Part shown: piece after piece, positions 1 to 10,232 of the stretch
Numbering within the stretch: position 1 is the first letter of the stretch
Layout: every line of letters starts with the position of its first letter
Assembly: GCF_943734655.1 (NCBI RefSeq)
Contig: NC_071354.1
Coordinates: forward strand, 14,862,501-14,926,500
Length of the DNA stretch: 64,000 bases
DNA from: Sabethes cyaneus
Taxonomy: Eukaryota > Arthropoda > Insecta > Diptera > Culicidae
Direction of reading: 5' to 3'
Notes under the pieces: generated by a model
What the model was told of the DNA's origin: nothing
Seen by the model: the letters and a program-made list of their open reading frames with translations, nothing else
Databases searched by the model: none
Position numbers and translations under genes: made by a program

Positions 1-654
1 AAGAAAAATCGGAAAATTGAAAAATAGAAATGCAGAAAAAGTGAAAAATAAAAACAAAAGGGTAATTAGAAAAACAATAAAACAGGATAACAGTAAATCA
101 GATTAACAGGAAAATAGAAATCATAGAAGCAGAAAATCAGATAAATAGAAAATCGAAAAAAATACTGAAGCGGAAAAAACAAAAATGTAGGGAAACCAAA
201 AATCAGCAAAACTGAGAAACAGAAAGAAAACAAAAGTCAAGAATTATAAAAACACAGAAAAAGAGGAACAGAGAAGCCGAAAAGCAAAAATTCGATAAAG
301 AAAAAATCACAAAAACAAAAAAAACGTATAAACAGATACAAAGAAAAAAAGAAAAGCTTCAGCAGAAAATTGAATAGAAAGAACAAAAAACTAGAAAAAT
401 AAGCAGAAAACACGAGAATGAGAAGAACAGATGAACTGAAGAACGACAGAAGAGAGGAAGAGAAGAGCAGAAGTACAGAGCAACAGAAGAAAATAAGAAT
501 AGAAAAACAGAAGAACATAGGATCAAAAGAATATAGGAACAGAAGAACTTAGGAACAGTAGAACAGGAGAACAGTAGAACAGGAGAGTAGAAGCACAGAA
601 GAAAACAATATCAGAAGAATAGAAGAATAGAAGAGTAGAAGAACAGAAGAACAG
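1..654. repeat. Purine-rich degenerate low-complexity tract
   Basis: The + strand is almost entirely A and G with occasional C, in degenerate words such as GAAAAACAGAAAA. No gene is visible. Long reading frames on the minus strand are only Phe/Leu/Ser-rich translations of this composition. The tract continues with interruptions to about 3370, so the strand asymmetry lasts more than 3 kb. Confidence 0.85.
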
Positions 655-873
655 AAGAAGAGAAGAAGAGAAGAAGAGAAGAAGAGAAGAAGAGAAGAAC
701 AGAAGAACAGAAGAACAGAAGAACAGAAGAACAGAAGAACAGAAGAACAGAAGAACAGAAGAACAGAAGAACAGAAGAACAGAAGAACAGAAGAACAGAA
801 GAACAGAAGAACAGAAGAACAGAAGAACAGAAGAACAGAAGAACAGAAGAACAGAAGAACAGAAGAACAGAAG
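655..873. repeat. Octamer microsatellite (AGAAGAGA)n then (AAGAACAG)n
   Basis: About five copies of an AGAAGAGA-type octamer run into about 22 near-perfect copies of AAGAACAG. The period is 8 bp throughout, so the two arrays differ by point changes within one expanding unit. There are no coding features. Confidence 0.93.
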
Positions 874-1509
874 AACAAAAGAACAAAAGAACAAAAGAAC
901 AAGAGAACAGGAGAACAGGAGAACAAGAGAACAAAAAAACAAAAGAACAAAAGAACAAAAGAACAAAAGAACAAAAGAACAAAAGAACAAAAGAACAAAA
1001 GAACAAAAGAACAAAAGAACAAAAGAACAAAAGAACAAAAGAACAAAAGAACAAAAGAACAAAAGAACAAAAGAACAAAAGAACAAAAGAACAAAAGAAC
1101 AAAAGAACAAAAGAACAAAAGAACAAAAGAACAAAAGAACAAAAGAACAAAAGAACAAAAGAACAAAAGAACAAAAGAACAAAAGAACAAAAGAACAAAA
1201 GAACAAAAGAACAAAAGAACAAAAGAACAAAAGAACAAAAGAACAAAAGAACAAAAGAACAAAAGAACAAAAGAACAAGAGAACAAAAGAACAAAAGAAC
1301 AAAAGAACAAAAGAACAAAAGAACAAAAGAACAAAAGAACAAAAGAACAAAAGAACAAAAGAACAAAAGAACAAAAGAACAAAAGAACAAAAGAACAAAA
1401 GAACAAAAGAACAAAAGAACAAAAGAACAAAAGAACAAAAGAACAAAAGAACAAAAGAACAAAAGAACAAAAGAACAAAAGAACAAAAGAACAAAAGAAC
1501 AAAAGAACA
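874..1509. repeat. Octamer microsatellite (AAAAGAAC)n
   Basis: Roughly 79 tandem copies of AAAAGAAC follow the AAGAACAG array. The octamer differs from its neighbour by one G-to-A change and keeps the phase. A short block of GAGAACAG variants lies near the left edge and one isolated variant copy (AAGAGAAC) lies inside. The homogeneity suggests recent slippage or unequal exchange. The 300-400-residue frames through it on the minus strand are artefacts. Confidence 0.94.
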
Positions 1510-2257
1510 GAAAAACCGAATAATTGTAGAATAGAAGAATAGAAAGACAGAAGAACAAAACCAAAAGAACAGAAGATCAGAAGAACAGATGAACAGAAAA
1601 ATAGAACGAAAGCAAAACAAAGAAAAATCAAAAATTTGAAAAACAGATAAACCAAAAATTTGAAAAACAGAAAAACAGAAACAGGAAAACAGAAAAAATG
1701 GAAAATGGAAATACAAAAAAATTGGAAAACCATGGAAAAAACAAAAAAACATGTTGACAGACTGAAACTGAAGAATACAAAACTAATTACAGTACAGAAA
1801 AGGAAAAAACTGCAAATTTATACCAGAAGATCATTAATAAACGATAAACAGGAACTATTCAAATACAAAAATGAAAAACAAATAAGCATAGGAACAGCTA
1901 GACATGCAGAAAAACTGAGTATATGCAAATAAGAAAATATGAAAACACATATATAGAAAAACAAAAAAATCAGTGAAAAAACAAAAAGTAGAAAAACAGA
2001 AAGCAGGAAAACCGACAAACAAAAAATTGTAGAATAACAGAAAAATCGCATAGCAGAAAAACTAAATGTATGAACAGAAATAACGATAACCGAGAAATGA
2101 GAATCGTGAAATCAAAAATAGAAAAACAGGAAATATTTAAATACAAAAATGGAAAACAGAAAAAGACAACAAAGAAATACAGGAAAACAGAATATATAAA
2201 AACGGGAAGACTCAAAAACAGAAAACTAGAAAACGATTGAATAGAAAAAAAAACAGA
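1510..2257. repeat. Adenine-rich degenerate tract
   Basis: This continues the purine-rich tract with words like GAAAAACAGAAAA and no regular period. A 90-codon frame on the + strand from 1660 is Lys/Asn/Thr-rich and follows the base composition. I see no sign of a real gene. Confidence 0.8.
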
Positions 2258-2259
2258 TA

Positions 2260-2606
2260 CAGGGATTCCTCGATATATGACAATTTATTATTTCAAAAAG
2301 TTGTCTTATATCGAAATTGTTTTATATCGAAACATGATTTTTTCCATTTTCCATTTTTAGCCTCGCCAATTTTGCTCTGTCTTGTGCGGTAACGTTTTTT
2401 GAACTATTTACTATTGTTTGAGCTATTAGGTTTTTACAATTTTGAAGATTATTTTGAAATAATGAACATCTTCATGATGTCGCTTTTGGAATGGAAAATT
2501 AGCGCTGTTGTCGTTACCAACTATATCAAAGGAATTTGTCTTATATCGAATTGTCTTACATCGAGATTGTTTTATAACGAGGTTGTCTTATACCGAGGTA
2601 ACCCTG
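2260..2606. mobile_element. MITE with TA target duplication, pogo/Tigger-like ends
   Basis: Imperfect terminal inverted repeats start CAGGGATTCCTCGATATA on the left and CAGGGTTACCTCGGTATA on the right (reverse complement). Both ends are flanked by TA (2258-2259 and 2607-2608). Subterminal copies of a 16-17-bp word, TTATATCGAAATTGT-like, are repeated within each arm. The 347-bp length, lack of an ORF, TA duplication and CAGGG...CCTCG ends fit a non-autonomous Tc1/mariner-superfamily element of pogo/Tigger type. The family assignment is inference. Confidence 0.72.
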
Positions 2607-2611
2607 TATTG

Positions 2612-2740
2612 TTAGTTTGAAAACAGACACGGATGAAGTCTGCAAGTCGTAGGCGAAATACATATCTGTCACGAATAAATATAGATAGTAGAATTTAATT
2701 GGAATAGTTTTCTTTTTATTTAATTTCAAATCCCAGTATT
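2612..2740 (+). repeat. Dispersed repeat with GATGAAGTCTGCAAGTCGTAG core
   Basis: The core reads GAAGTCTGCAAGTCGTAGGC followed by CGAAATACATATCTGTC and an ATAAATAT-rich tail ending in an ATTTAATTGGAATAG-like word. A related copy with both inverted arms occurs near 17.1-17.3 kb and a short fragment near 56.63 kb. Three related loci in one window argue for a dispersed family. No protein is encoded. Confidence 0.65.
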
Positions 2741-3375
2741 GGAAAACCATAAAAAATAAAGAATGAAGAATAAAAAAATAGAAACATAGAAATTAAAAAT
2801 AGGAATTAGGAAAACTGCAAAAAGAAGCAAATATATAAATTGAGAAATGTTAAAAAAATGATAAACAGAATCTGATAAACTGAATGTGTAAAAGAAAAAA
2901 AAATTTCGAAGGAAATCCGCAGAAGAAAACAGAAAAACGTAAAGATTCAATATAATAATATAAAAAAACAATAGAACAAATAAAAGAATAATAAAGAAAT
3001 TGCCAAAAAAATTGGAAACTAAATAAACTAAATAAAAATAATACAACAAAAGGAGACTGCAATTCCAAAATACAAAAAAATAAAATAGTAAAATTAGACA
3101 AATAAAAAAATGAAAAATTCTGAAAAACAACTCAGCATAAAAACGAAAAAATAGAAAATAAACAAATCCTAAAATAGAAAAATACATGAAACAAGAAGCG
3201 AGAGAACAGAAAAACAGGAAAACATAAGAATAAAAAAATTAAAGAACAGGAAACCCAAAACCAGAGATACAGACAGATAGTAGAACAGAACTTGCAAACG
3301 GAAAATGGGAAATAGAAAACGGAAAGCGTAAAGTAGAGAAAGGAAAGCAGGAAGTCTACAACTTTCAGTATTGGG
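2741..3375. repeat. Adenine-rich degenerate tract
   Basis: This resumes the purine-rich low-complexity DNA beyond the MITE, grading into normal sequence near 3370. No coding evidence. Confidence 0.75.
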
Positions 3376-4163
3376 AAATCCATTGACATTAAATATACAG
3401 GACCCAACGCTTATAATTCTCCCAAAACGAAAAAATCTGGTTACGTTCTATCCGAAACACAAAGTTAGTTCAAAGGTATATTTTCAGTTTAGTAAGAACA
3501 ATAAAGTGTAAATGTCATTTATCGATTTCAGCATGCAATATAAAATATCCGAAAATTGTAAATTGTAGGCATTTAATTTGCCAAATGCCAAGTTACTAAG
3601 CGTTACTAAAAGCCGGTTGAGAAAAATACAAAACGCTTGAATAACCTGAAGCAAGAGTTCAAGTATTCTATGTAAATGTATATGACAATGATCTTAAAGA
3701 GCGTCGAAAAAAATCAATTTTATATTGAGCTTGAGTGAAAAGAAAAAGAATAGAGAACTCAAAATTTCTAAAAGTCTTCTCCAAATACATACTAAAACAA
3801 AAAAGTTTGTTCCAATACGTTGTTTACTTCCCGAGAAAAAGGTACATAGAGTTTTAAAATCATGATTTTACAAGTGGCCGAACTGTTATTAGTATCATAA
3901 CAAGCAGAAAAGTCTCGCAAATCATAGAAAAAGTACCAGTATACTGACTTTAAATTACAATATTTCAACTTGTAAACGAAGGTTTGACAGTTACAGTAAA
4001 AACGAAATTAACAACAGGCATCCTAAAATCAAGCAACAATGTCAGGTGTAAGGATCCATCTCAAGGATTGCGATTGAGCAGGGTTTAACGGAACAGATGT
4101 ACACACAGACACACTAATTTCCTAATGGCAACATTGCCTACGCCTAGGCAGGCGGAAACATCA
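3376..4163. other. No gene seen; 3' flank of the minus-strand gene
   Basis: This is ordinary AT-rich DNA with no long frame and no recognised repeat. If the exon ending at 4164 is terminal, the 3' UTR lies here. I did not see a canonical AATAAA on the minus strand close to the stop. Confidence 0.5.
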
Positions 4164-4359
4164 TCAGATACCGTACCCCTTGCCGGTCTCCGGCGTCTTG
4201 AGCAGGTTGCCCTTGCAGTAGTTGGGCGACCGGTTTTCGTTGTTCTCCTCCTCCTGCTGGCAAAGGTGGTCGGCCGAGCGTGACAGCTCCGGTACCATGC
4301 TGGTGAAATTGATATCGCTCAACAGCACTCGGCGGGCTTCTTGAGTTTTGTCGGATGGT
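4164..4359 (-). CDS. Likely 3' coding exon of the acidic Ser-rich gene
   Basis: This exon would encode 64 residues ending ...KTPETGKGYGI and a TGA stop. It is rich in charged residues and unlike the surrounding AT-rich DNA, which argues for real coding. The chosen acceptor is CGACCGCAG|ACC at 4360/4359. It leaves one base to complete the split codon left by the upstream exon's GTAAGT donor at 5880, so the phase fits. The pyrimidine tract before it is weak. Alternatives: the frame extends upstream to an ATG at 4394 (MADHRSLDRR), so this could instead be a first exon of a shorter transcript. Internal GTACGG or GTATCT sites near 4180 could serve as donors, making the exon internal. No domain was recognised and function is unknown. 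Confidence 0.5.
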
Positions 4360-5880
4360 CTGCGGTCGAGAGATCGGTGGTCGGCCATTCCAACCGTAAG
4401 CAAGCAAGCGTGAAACAGAGATAGAACGTTTTCATTGAAACAACTGTAACTATACAATCCGACTTGAGAGTAACACTTCTGCTGGCTTTCGACCTTTATC
4501 TAAGGAACACAATACAAAAGGAAAAGAAAGGAACGGAAAATTGTGCCCAATGGTAACGAAATAATTGACACAGATAGGTAGGAGGTTGTTTGCGGGCATG
4601 CCAAACCGGCAAACCGGTAGCTGGAAGGAAAATGTAGACAAACAAAGCGTAAATCAAAGGTTTTCACTGCAAGAGTCGTTGCTCGTACCACGATGTAATT
4701 GAAACGAAACCATCGGAACATCGTTCACAGCTATAAAAGAGATTAGAGGCGCCAGCTAGATGAGTATTATCGCCAGTTAAGAATTTCAAATGAGCATAGT
4801 CACGCCACATTCATCGATAGAAAAGAATAAAAAGGAGGACGAGACATTTGCGGTGAAAAGTTCAGGCATCATGAAGTATGAAAAGAATCATAAATTGAGG
4901 TTTTAATATCTATGCTGTGTTTATATAGTAGAAGCTACGTAGTGCCACTCCATCAGTGTTCATTTTATGGAGACGCATGGTAAACGATTTGGAATATTAA
5001 ATTTATTCTCCAACTATTGGAGTTGACTGCATAGGAAGCCACCTAACGACATACCTAGTGTTATAGCATATGCAGCAAAACAGCACATTTTCGTGTTTCC
5101 TGCTACAGGGCGGTAGAAACGCTCTACTCGTAGGAGAATAAATTGCGTTGCATAATGTGATGCGAGGCGATGCGGTTAGGTTTGGGATTCCCACGTGCTG
5201 TAAAGGACAGTCCAGCTGGAGGCTAGCTTAAAACCAATGCTATAAATGTTTCGTGTGATATTTATGGTCAGATGATGATGTAGTTGTGGTAGCGATGCAG
5301 TTTAGCAGTATTTGCCGGGGCACCTGGTTTGCAGGTGTAATAATTTCTTGGCAATATCATTGCATGTGGAAATTCAATCCCTTATTAGCTACCCAATAGA
5401 TACAATGTAACTGAGTCAAAGTTAGAAATTGCTTACATCAAATTGCAGTAGCTCGAGCATCAAACTTTGTATACAACGGAAGGCATCAAAAATATTGTTT
5501 GCCTCACATTCACTGGTATACATTTCACATCATTATAATGATGTATTCACTTCACATTTTAGGTATTAAATTTTCTACCCTTATCATCGAAACACATCAC
5601 ATGTTTCTCAACATTCCAAGCGAGGCTAGTAATTTATCTTGGTGTTATCCATCCAGCTAAAAGCATCATTTTACTTCATAACCTTTCTGTAACGTGGATT
5701 TTTTCACAATCATCGACCCAGCACGAAAAAGATAAAATCCCACGGATCTGAAATGTGAGAAACTGATAGATTGCCGAAAGTGTGTTTGCTTTCTCGTTTG
5801 TTTGCAGAAAATGTTACCGACTCACGATGATGGTGGGGAAAAGTGGAACCAAAATCTCGATCGTTCCGAATCGTACTTAC
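4360..5880 (-). other. Probable intron of the acidic Ser-rich gene
   Basis: It begins with a strong donor, CTGCG|GTAAGTACG, at 5881/5880 and, in the preferred model, ends at the CAG before 4359. Nothing else was recognised inside its 1.5 kb, so a missed small exon cannot be excluded. Confidence 0.45.
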
Positions 5881-6207
5881 CGCAGTACATATTTGCGTGT
5901 GCCTATCGCCGGAGGCGGGACGAACTTTGACGGCAGGGTGTACAATCCGGAGCCTATTTCCGACTCCGACAGATGTGTCTCCGAGCGCCACTGTTGGGAG
6001 AGGGCTGTGATGTCCGTTTGAGCCGCCCGCGACCGTTTGGCTTCGTCGGAACGACCGACGCAGTCCGCTGCGGTAACCGTTCGGAGAGTTTTCCCCGGTG
6101 GTAGATACTGATGCGGAGAGTAGGTTCGAGGACTCCTGGAGAACTTCACCGCCAGTGGACTTCGGTTTGAAGCAGCCGCTGGAGTCCGCGTGTGAATGAT
6201 AGGTCTG
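5881..6207 (-). CDS. Second coding exon of the acidic Ser-rich gene
   Basis: It encodes about 109 residues containing RSPRTYSPHQYLPPGK, then DEAKRSRAAQTDITALS, and ends near GTRKYVLR. The sequence is basic and Ser/Pro-rich, GC-richer than its flanks, and joins in frame to the large upstream exon. The donor is a near-consensus GTAAGTACG. The acceptor is a tandem NAGNAG (TTCAGCAG), so the exon starts at 6207 or 6204, adding or removing one residue (Ser-Arg versus Arg) without a frame change. No catalytic domain is visible. The residues could be a disordered tail with phosphorylation-type RSP and RRS motifs; that is inference. Confidence 0.72.
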
Positions 6208-6261
6208 CTGAATTGAATGACATTGTTTTAAACCAATCACTAAAACTAGTAAATTCTCTAC
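6208..6261 (-). other. Short intron, 54 or 57 bp, with NAGNAG acceptor
   Basis: The donor is TATAG|GTAGAG and the acceptor TTCAG or TTCAGCAG. The size is typical of short dipteran introns. Both acceptors keep the reading frame. Confidence 0.75.
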
Positions 6262-7787
6262 CTATAAGCGGGAGGATTCGGGCAGGTGTTTCTCCTGCCC
6301 ATATCCAATATGTTGTCCTCAGCGATTCCACACTTTGAAATGTCCGTTTCAATGAGCACATTATAATTCGTCCATCGTTTCCCTAAGGTATTCGTTCCAC
6401 TGATAGCACCAACGTCGAAACTATCGTCCCGTTTCACTTCCCCTGCCCCGTAATCCAGGCTAGAGTCCTTCTCCAAACTGGATGACTTTGTACTGAAATC
6501 TAAACTCTTTTTAACATTATCCGCACCCAGAGAATCCTGACTTTCTAAGCTCTTTTCTTTCGGCAAATCCCTACTGGACCCTCCGCCCTCAATCGTGTCA
6601 CTATCGCTTCGTTCAACCGAATCCTTCTTGAGCGACTCTTGATCCGACGAAAGGTTTCTGAATTTAACAAGAACCGGCGTACCGGATTGTCCCGTTTCCT
6701 GCCACGGTTCGTAGTCGGAAATCGAAACCAAATCCTCCTGGATGATGTCTTTGTTGTCGTCGGAAGAGAAGATTAGCTCTATGTCGTCCACTTCTTCCTG
6801 ATTCTCGGACTCACTTTTCTTCACCGACGTCCTCGGTTGGGGTTCCGTGTAACCGGCGGCTCCTGCCGGATCCGGCTCCACCGGGGTTACAACATCTTCG
6901 GTAAAGACCGAATTGTCGCCTTCGGAAATGGACGCGTTACTTTGCTGATCCACGTCCACATGGAGGTTCTCCGACGACTGCTGTTTGATATTGATACCCT
7001 CGGTGGACTTTGTCACGCTAAGGTTTTCCTCGTTTGTGAGGTTTATCTTTAAGTTGGAAGCATCTCCTTTGATGAATTCCTCTCGCACTGTAGTGTTTCC
7101 CGTTGATTCTTCCTGCTCTTCGGCAAGTGTTTTATCTTCATCTTCAGGAGTTTCGGAAGTTTCTCGTTCTTTCGCTTCCGTATCTGGTTTGGTAGGTTCC
7201 GAGCTGTCTGCTTCAGAGCTGCTTCCATCTACATTGATGTTGGAGGAAACCTTTATTTTAACATCGATTCGGGAGGCCATCGTAGAGTGACTGGAAGCTG
7301 GATGCGACACTATGTGAATATCCGGTGTTACGGAAAATTTTTGATGCTTAGCATCCTTTGCTGTTGTGGTTGTGGTGGTTGTTGTTGTTTTAGTCTCTTC
7401 TTCGGTTTCGTCTTCTGGTATTCTTACTCTAAGCTTCTTTTTCAGTTTCTTTGGTTTCTTTTCCGGTGCAATTTTCTCCTCTGTTGCGTCCGTTGTAGGC
7501 GTTTTCACAGCTGAATCCGCTGGCGGCTCCTGCTCTTGCTTCTGTTGCTGGAGATAAGTTTTTCCTTCGTCTACAACGTTTCGGACACTGATTTGCTTCC
7601 GCAGCCGGTCGTTGTCCTGACGACTTTCTTCCAGAGCGGTTCGCAGCGATACGATCGTTTCGTGTAGGGCTCTTATTGTGTCGAACGGACGCACGTAGGA
7701 CTGCGAGGACGAACTGGAATCGGTACCGTATGAGAAAGCTGGCCGATCTCCACCACTGCCAGTGAAGTAGGACCCGAACCGATCCAT
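6262..7787 (-). CDS. Large first coding exon, acidic Ser/Thr-rich protein with N-terminal coiled coil
   Basis: The exon encodes 508 residues plus a split codon. The start is ATG at 7787 (MDRFGSYFTG). An in-frame TAA lies 36 bases upstream in the same exon, which supports this start. Residues about 36-68 (FDTIRALHETIVSLRTALEE onward) form a heptad-like coiled coil. A basic block with PKKLKKKLRVRIP lies near 110-125, followed by a poly-Thr run. The remainder is acidic and Ser/Thr-rich, with a distinctive stretch around DDIELIFSSDDNK. Codon use and composition clearly exceed the surroundings. With the two downstream exons the model gives about 682 residues. It looks like a largely disordered cytoskeletal or scaffold-type protein, but I do not recognise the family. 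A 77-bp satellite array lies just upstream. Confidence 0.8.
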
Positions 7788-7840
7788 CGGGCAGCTCGGT
7801 GGGGAAGCGGACAGCCGGCTTTAGACGGTGCGTTAATCAT
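7673..7840 (-). promoter_or_regulatory. Overlapping upstream ORF (55 codons)
   Basis: The ATG at 7840 (MINAPSKAGC...) runs in a different frame through the main ATG and stops at TAA inside the main coding region. Because it overlaps the start rather than ending before it, translation of it would be expected to reduce initiation at 7787. This is a prediction from position only; the uATG context (TAGCAATGA) is moderate. Confidence 0.4.
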
Positions 7841-7866
7841 TGCTACGTGCGGGCTGGCGTGGTGAT
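7788..7866 (-). other. 5' UTR part of the first coding exon, with acceptor
   Basis: A good acceptor, TCATTTTCCTCAG|ATCACC, marks the exon start at 7866, so at least one upstream non-coding exon is expected. The leader contains an upstream ATG at 7840 that opens a 55-codon frame overlapping the main start. Confidence 0.65.
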
Positions 7867-7964
7867 CTGAGGAAAATGAGAAAAACAGTCAAATTTTAGC
7901 TTGTGCAATTATTTTCATTTGGTAGATAGGTTTTAATTTGCGATTTATGAATAGTATGACTACC

Positions 7965-10232
7965 TAGTTGAGCCTGCGAGAGAGACATGGTCAACGTGTA
8001 TTAGGATTAAGCCGGGAAAAGCCCATGGCCAATTCGTATCAATCCGTGTTACGATTGAGCCAGCGAGAGGCTATGGCCAACGTGTATTAAGGTTGAGCCG
8101 GGAAGAGCCCATGGCCAATTCATGTTAAAGTTGAACCGGCGAGAGGGTCATGGCCAACGTGTATTAAGATTGAGCCGAGAAAAGCCCATGGCCAAGTCGT
8201 ATCAATCCGTGTTACGATTGAGCCGGCGAGAGGGACATGGCCAACGTGTATTAAGATTGACCCAGGAATAGCCCATGGCCAATACGTGGTAAAGTTGAAC
8301 CAGTGGGAAGGTCATGGCCAACGTGAATTAAGATTGAGCCGGGAAAAGCCCATGGCCAATTCGTGTTAAAGTTGAATCGGCGTGAGGTACATGGCCAACG
8401 TGTATTAAGATTGACCCAGGAATAGCCCATGGCCAATACGTGGTAAAGTTGAACCAGTGGGAAGGTCATGGCCAACGTGAATTAAGATTGAGCCGGGAAA
8501 AGCCCATGGCCAATTCGTGTTAAAGTTGAGCCGGCGAGAGGGACATGGCCAACGTGTATTAAGATTGACCCAGGAATAGCCCATGGCCAATACGTGGTAA
8601 AGTTGAACCAGTGGGAAGGTCATGGCCAACGTGAATTAAGATTGAGCCGGGAAAAGCCCATGGCTAATTCGTGTTAAAGTTGAATCGGCGTGAGGTACAT
8701 GGCCAACGTGTATTAAGATTGACCCAGGAATAGCCCATGGCCAATACGTGGTAAAGTTGAACCAGTGGGATGGTCATGGCCAACGTGAATTAAGATTGAG
8801 CCGGGAAAAGCCCATGGCTAATTCGTGTTAAAGTTGAATCGGCGTGAGGTACATGGCCAACGTGTATTAAGATTGACCCAGGAATAGCCCATGGCCAATA
8901 CGTGGTAAAGTTGAACCAGTGGGAAGGTCATGGCCAACGTGAATTAAGATTGAGCCGGGAAAAGCCCATGGCTAATTCGTGGTAAAGTTGAATCGGCGTG
9001 AGGTACATGGCCAACGTGTATTAAGATTGACCCAGGAATAGCCCATGGCCAATACGTGGTAAAGTTGAACCAGTGGGATGGTCATGGCCAACGTGAATTA
9101 AGATTGAGCCGGGAAAAGCCCATGGCCAATTCGTGTTAAAGTTGAGCCGGCGAGAGGGACATGGCCAATGTGAATTAAGATTGAGCGGGGAAAAGCCCAT
9201 GGCCAATTCGTGTTAAAGTTGAGCCGGCGAGAGGGACATGGCCAACGTGTATTAAGATTGACCCAGGAATAGCCCATGGCCAATACGTGGTAAAGTTGAA
9301 CCAGTGGGAAGGTCATGGCCAACGTGAATTAAGATTGAGCCGGGAAAAGCCCATGGCTAATTCGTGTTAAAGTTGAATCGGCGTGAGGTACATGGCCAAC
9401 GTGTATTAAGATTGACCCAGGAATAGCCCATGGCCAATACGTGGTAAAGTTGAACCAGTGGGATGGTCATGGCCAACGTGAATTAAGATTGAGCCGGGAA
9501 AAGCCCATGGCCAATTCGTGTTAAAGTTGAGCCGGCGAGAGGGACATGGCCAACGTGAATTAAGATTGAGCCGGGAAAAGCCCATGGCTAATTCGTGTTA
9601 AAGTTGAATCGGCGTGAGGTACATGGCCAACGTGTATTAAGATTGACCCAGGAATAGCCCATGGCCAATACGTGGTAAAGTTGAACCAGTGGGAAGGTCA
9701 TGGCCAAAGTGAATTAAGATTGAGCCGGGAAAAGCCCATGGCCAATTCGTGTTAAAGTTGAGCCGGCGAGAGGGACATGGCCAACGTGTATTAAGATTGA
9801 CCCAGGAATAGCCCATGGCCAATACGTGGTAAAGTTGAACCAGTGGGAAGGTCATGGCCAACGTGAATTAAGATTGAGCCGGGAAAAGCCCATGGCTAAT
9901 TCGTGTTAAAGTTGAATCGGCGTGAGGTACATGGCCAACGTGTATTAAGATTGACCCAGGAATAGCCCATGGCCAATACGTGGTAAAGTTGAACCAGTGG
10001 GATGGTCATGGCCAACGTGAATTAAGATTGAGCCGGGAAAAGCCCATGGCCAATTCGTGTTAAAGTTGAACCGGCGAGAGGGCCATGACCAATACGTATT
10101 AAGATTGAATCGGGAAAAGCCCATGGCCAAACCGTGTTACAGCTGCGCCGGCGAGAAGGCCATGGCCAACGTGTACTAAGATTGACCCGGGAAAAGCTCA
10201 AGGCCAATTCGTGTTAAAGCTGAGCCGGCGAG
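7965..10232. repeat. 77-bp tandem satellite with 154-bp higher-order unit
   Basis: About 29 copies of a 77-bp unit. Each unit is built from two diverged halves of about 38 bp that both carry CATGGCCAA. Two 77-bp variants alternate (ending AGTTGAACCAGTGGGA or AGTTGAGCCGGCGAGAG), so near-identical sequence recurs every 154 bp through much of the array. Copies at the ends are more diverged, as expected if the centre homogenises by unequal exchange. The 60-74-codon minus-strand frames repeated here are artefacts of the repeat. The array sits just 5' of the acidic Ser-rich gene, probably in a 5' intron or promoter-proximal DNA. Confidence 0.93.

Noticed and set aside
523..1752. Overlapping frames of 300-400 codons on the minus strand
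   Set aside because: They are translations of the octamer arrays in all frames (repeating Phe-Cys-Ser-Phe-Val-Leu-Leu), with no unique sequence.
8251..10207. Repeated 61-74-codon minus-strand frames
   Set aside because: They recur with the 154-bp satellite period and differ only by repeat variants.
7965..10232. Regularly spaced repeats considered as a CRISPR array
   Set aside because: Units are contiguous 77-bp tandem repeats without unique spacers, in eukaryotic DNA.
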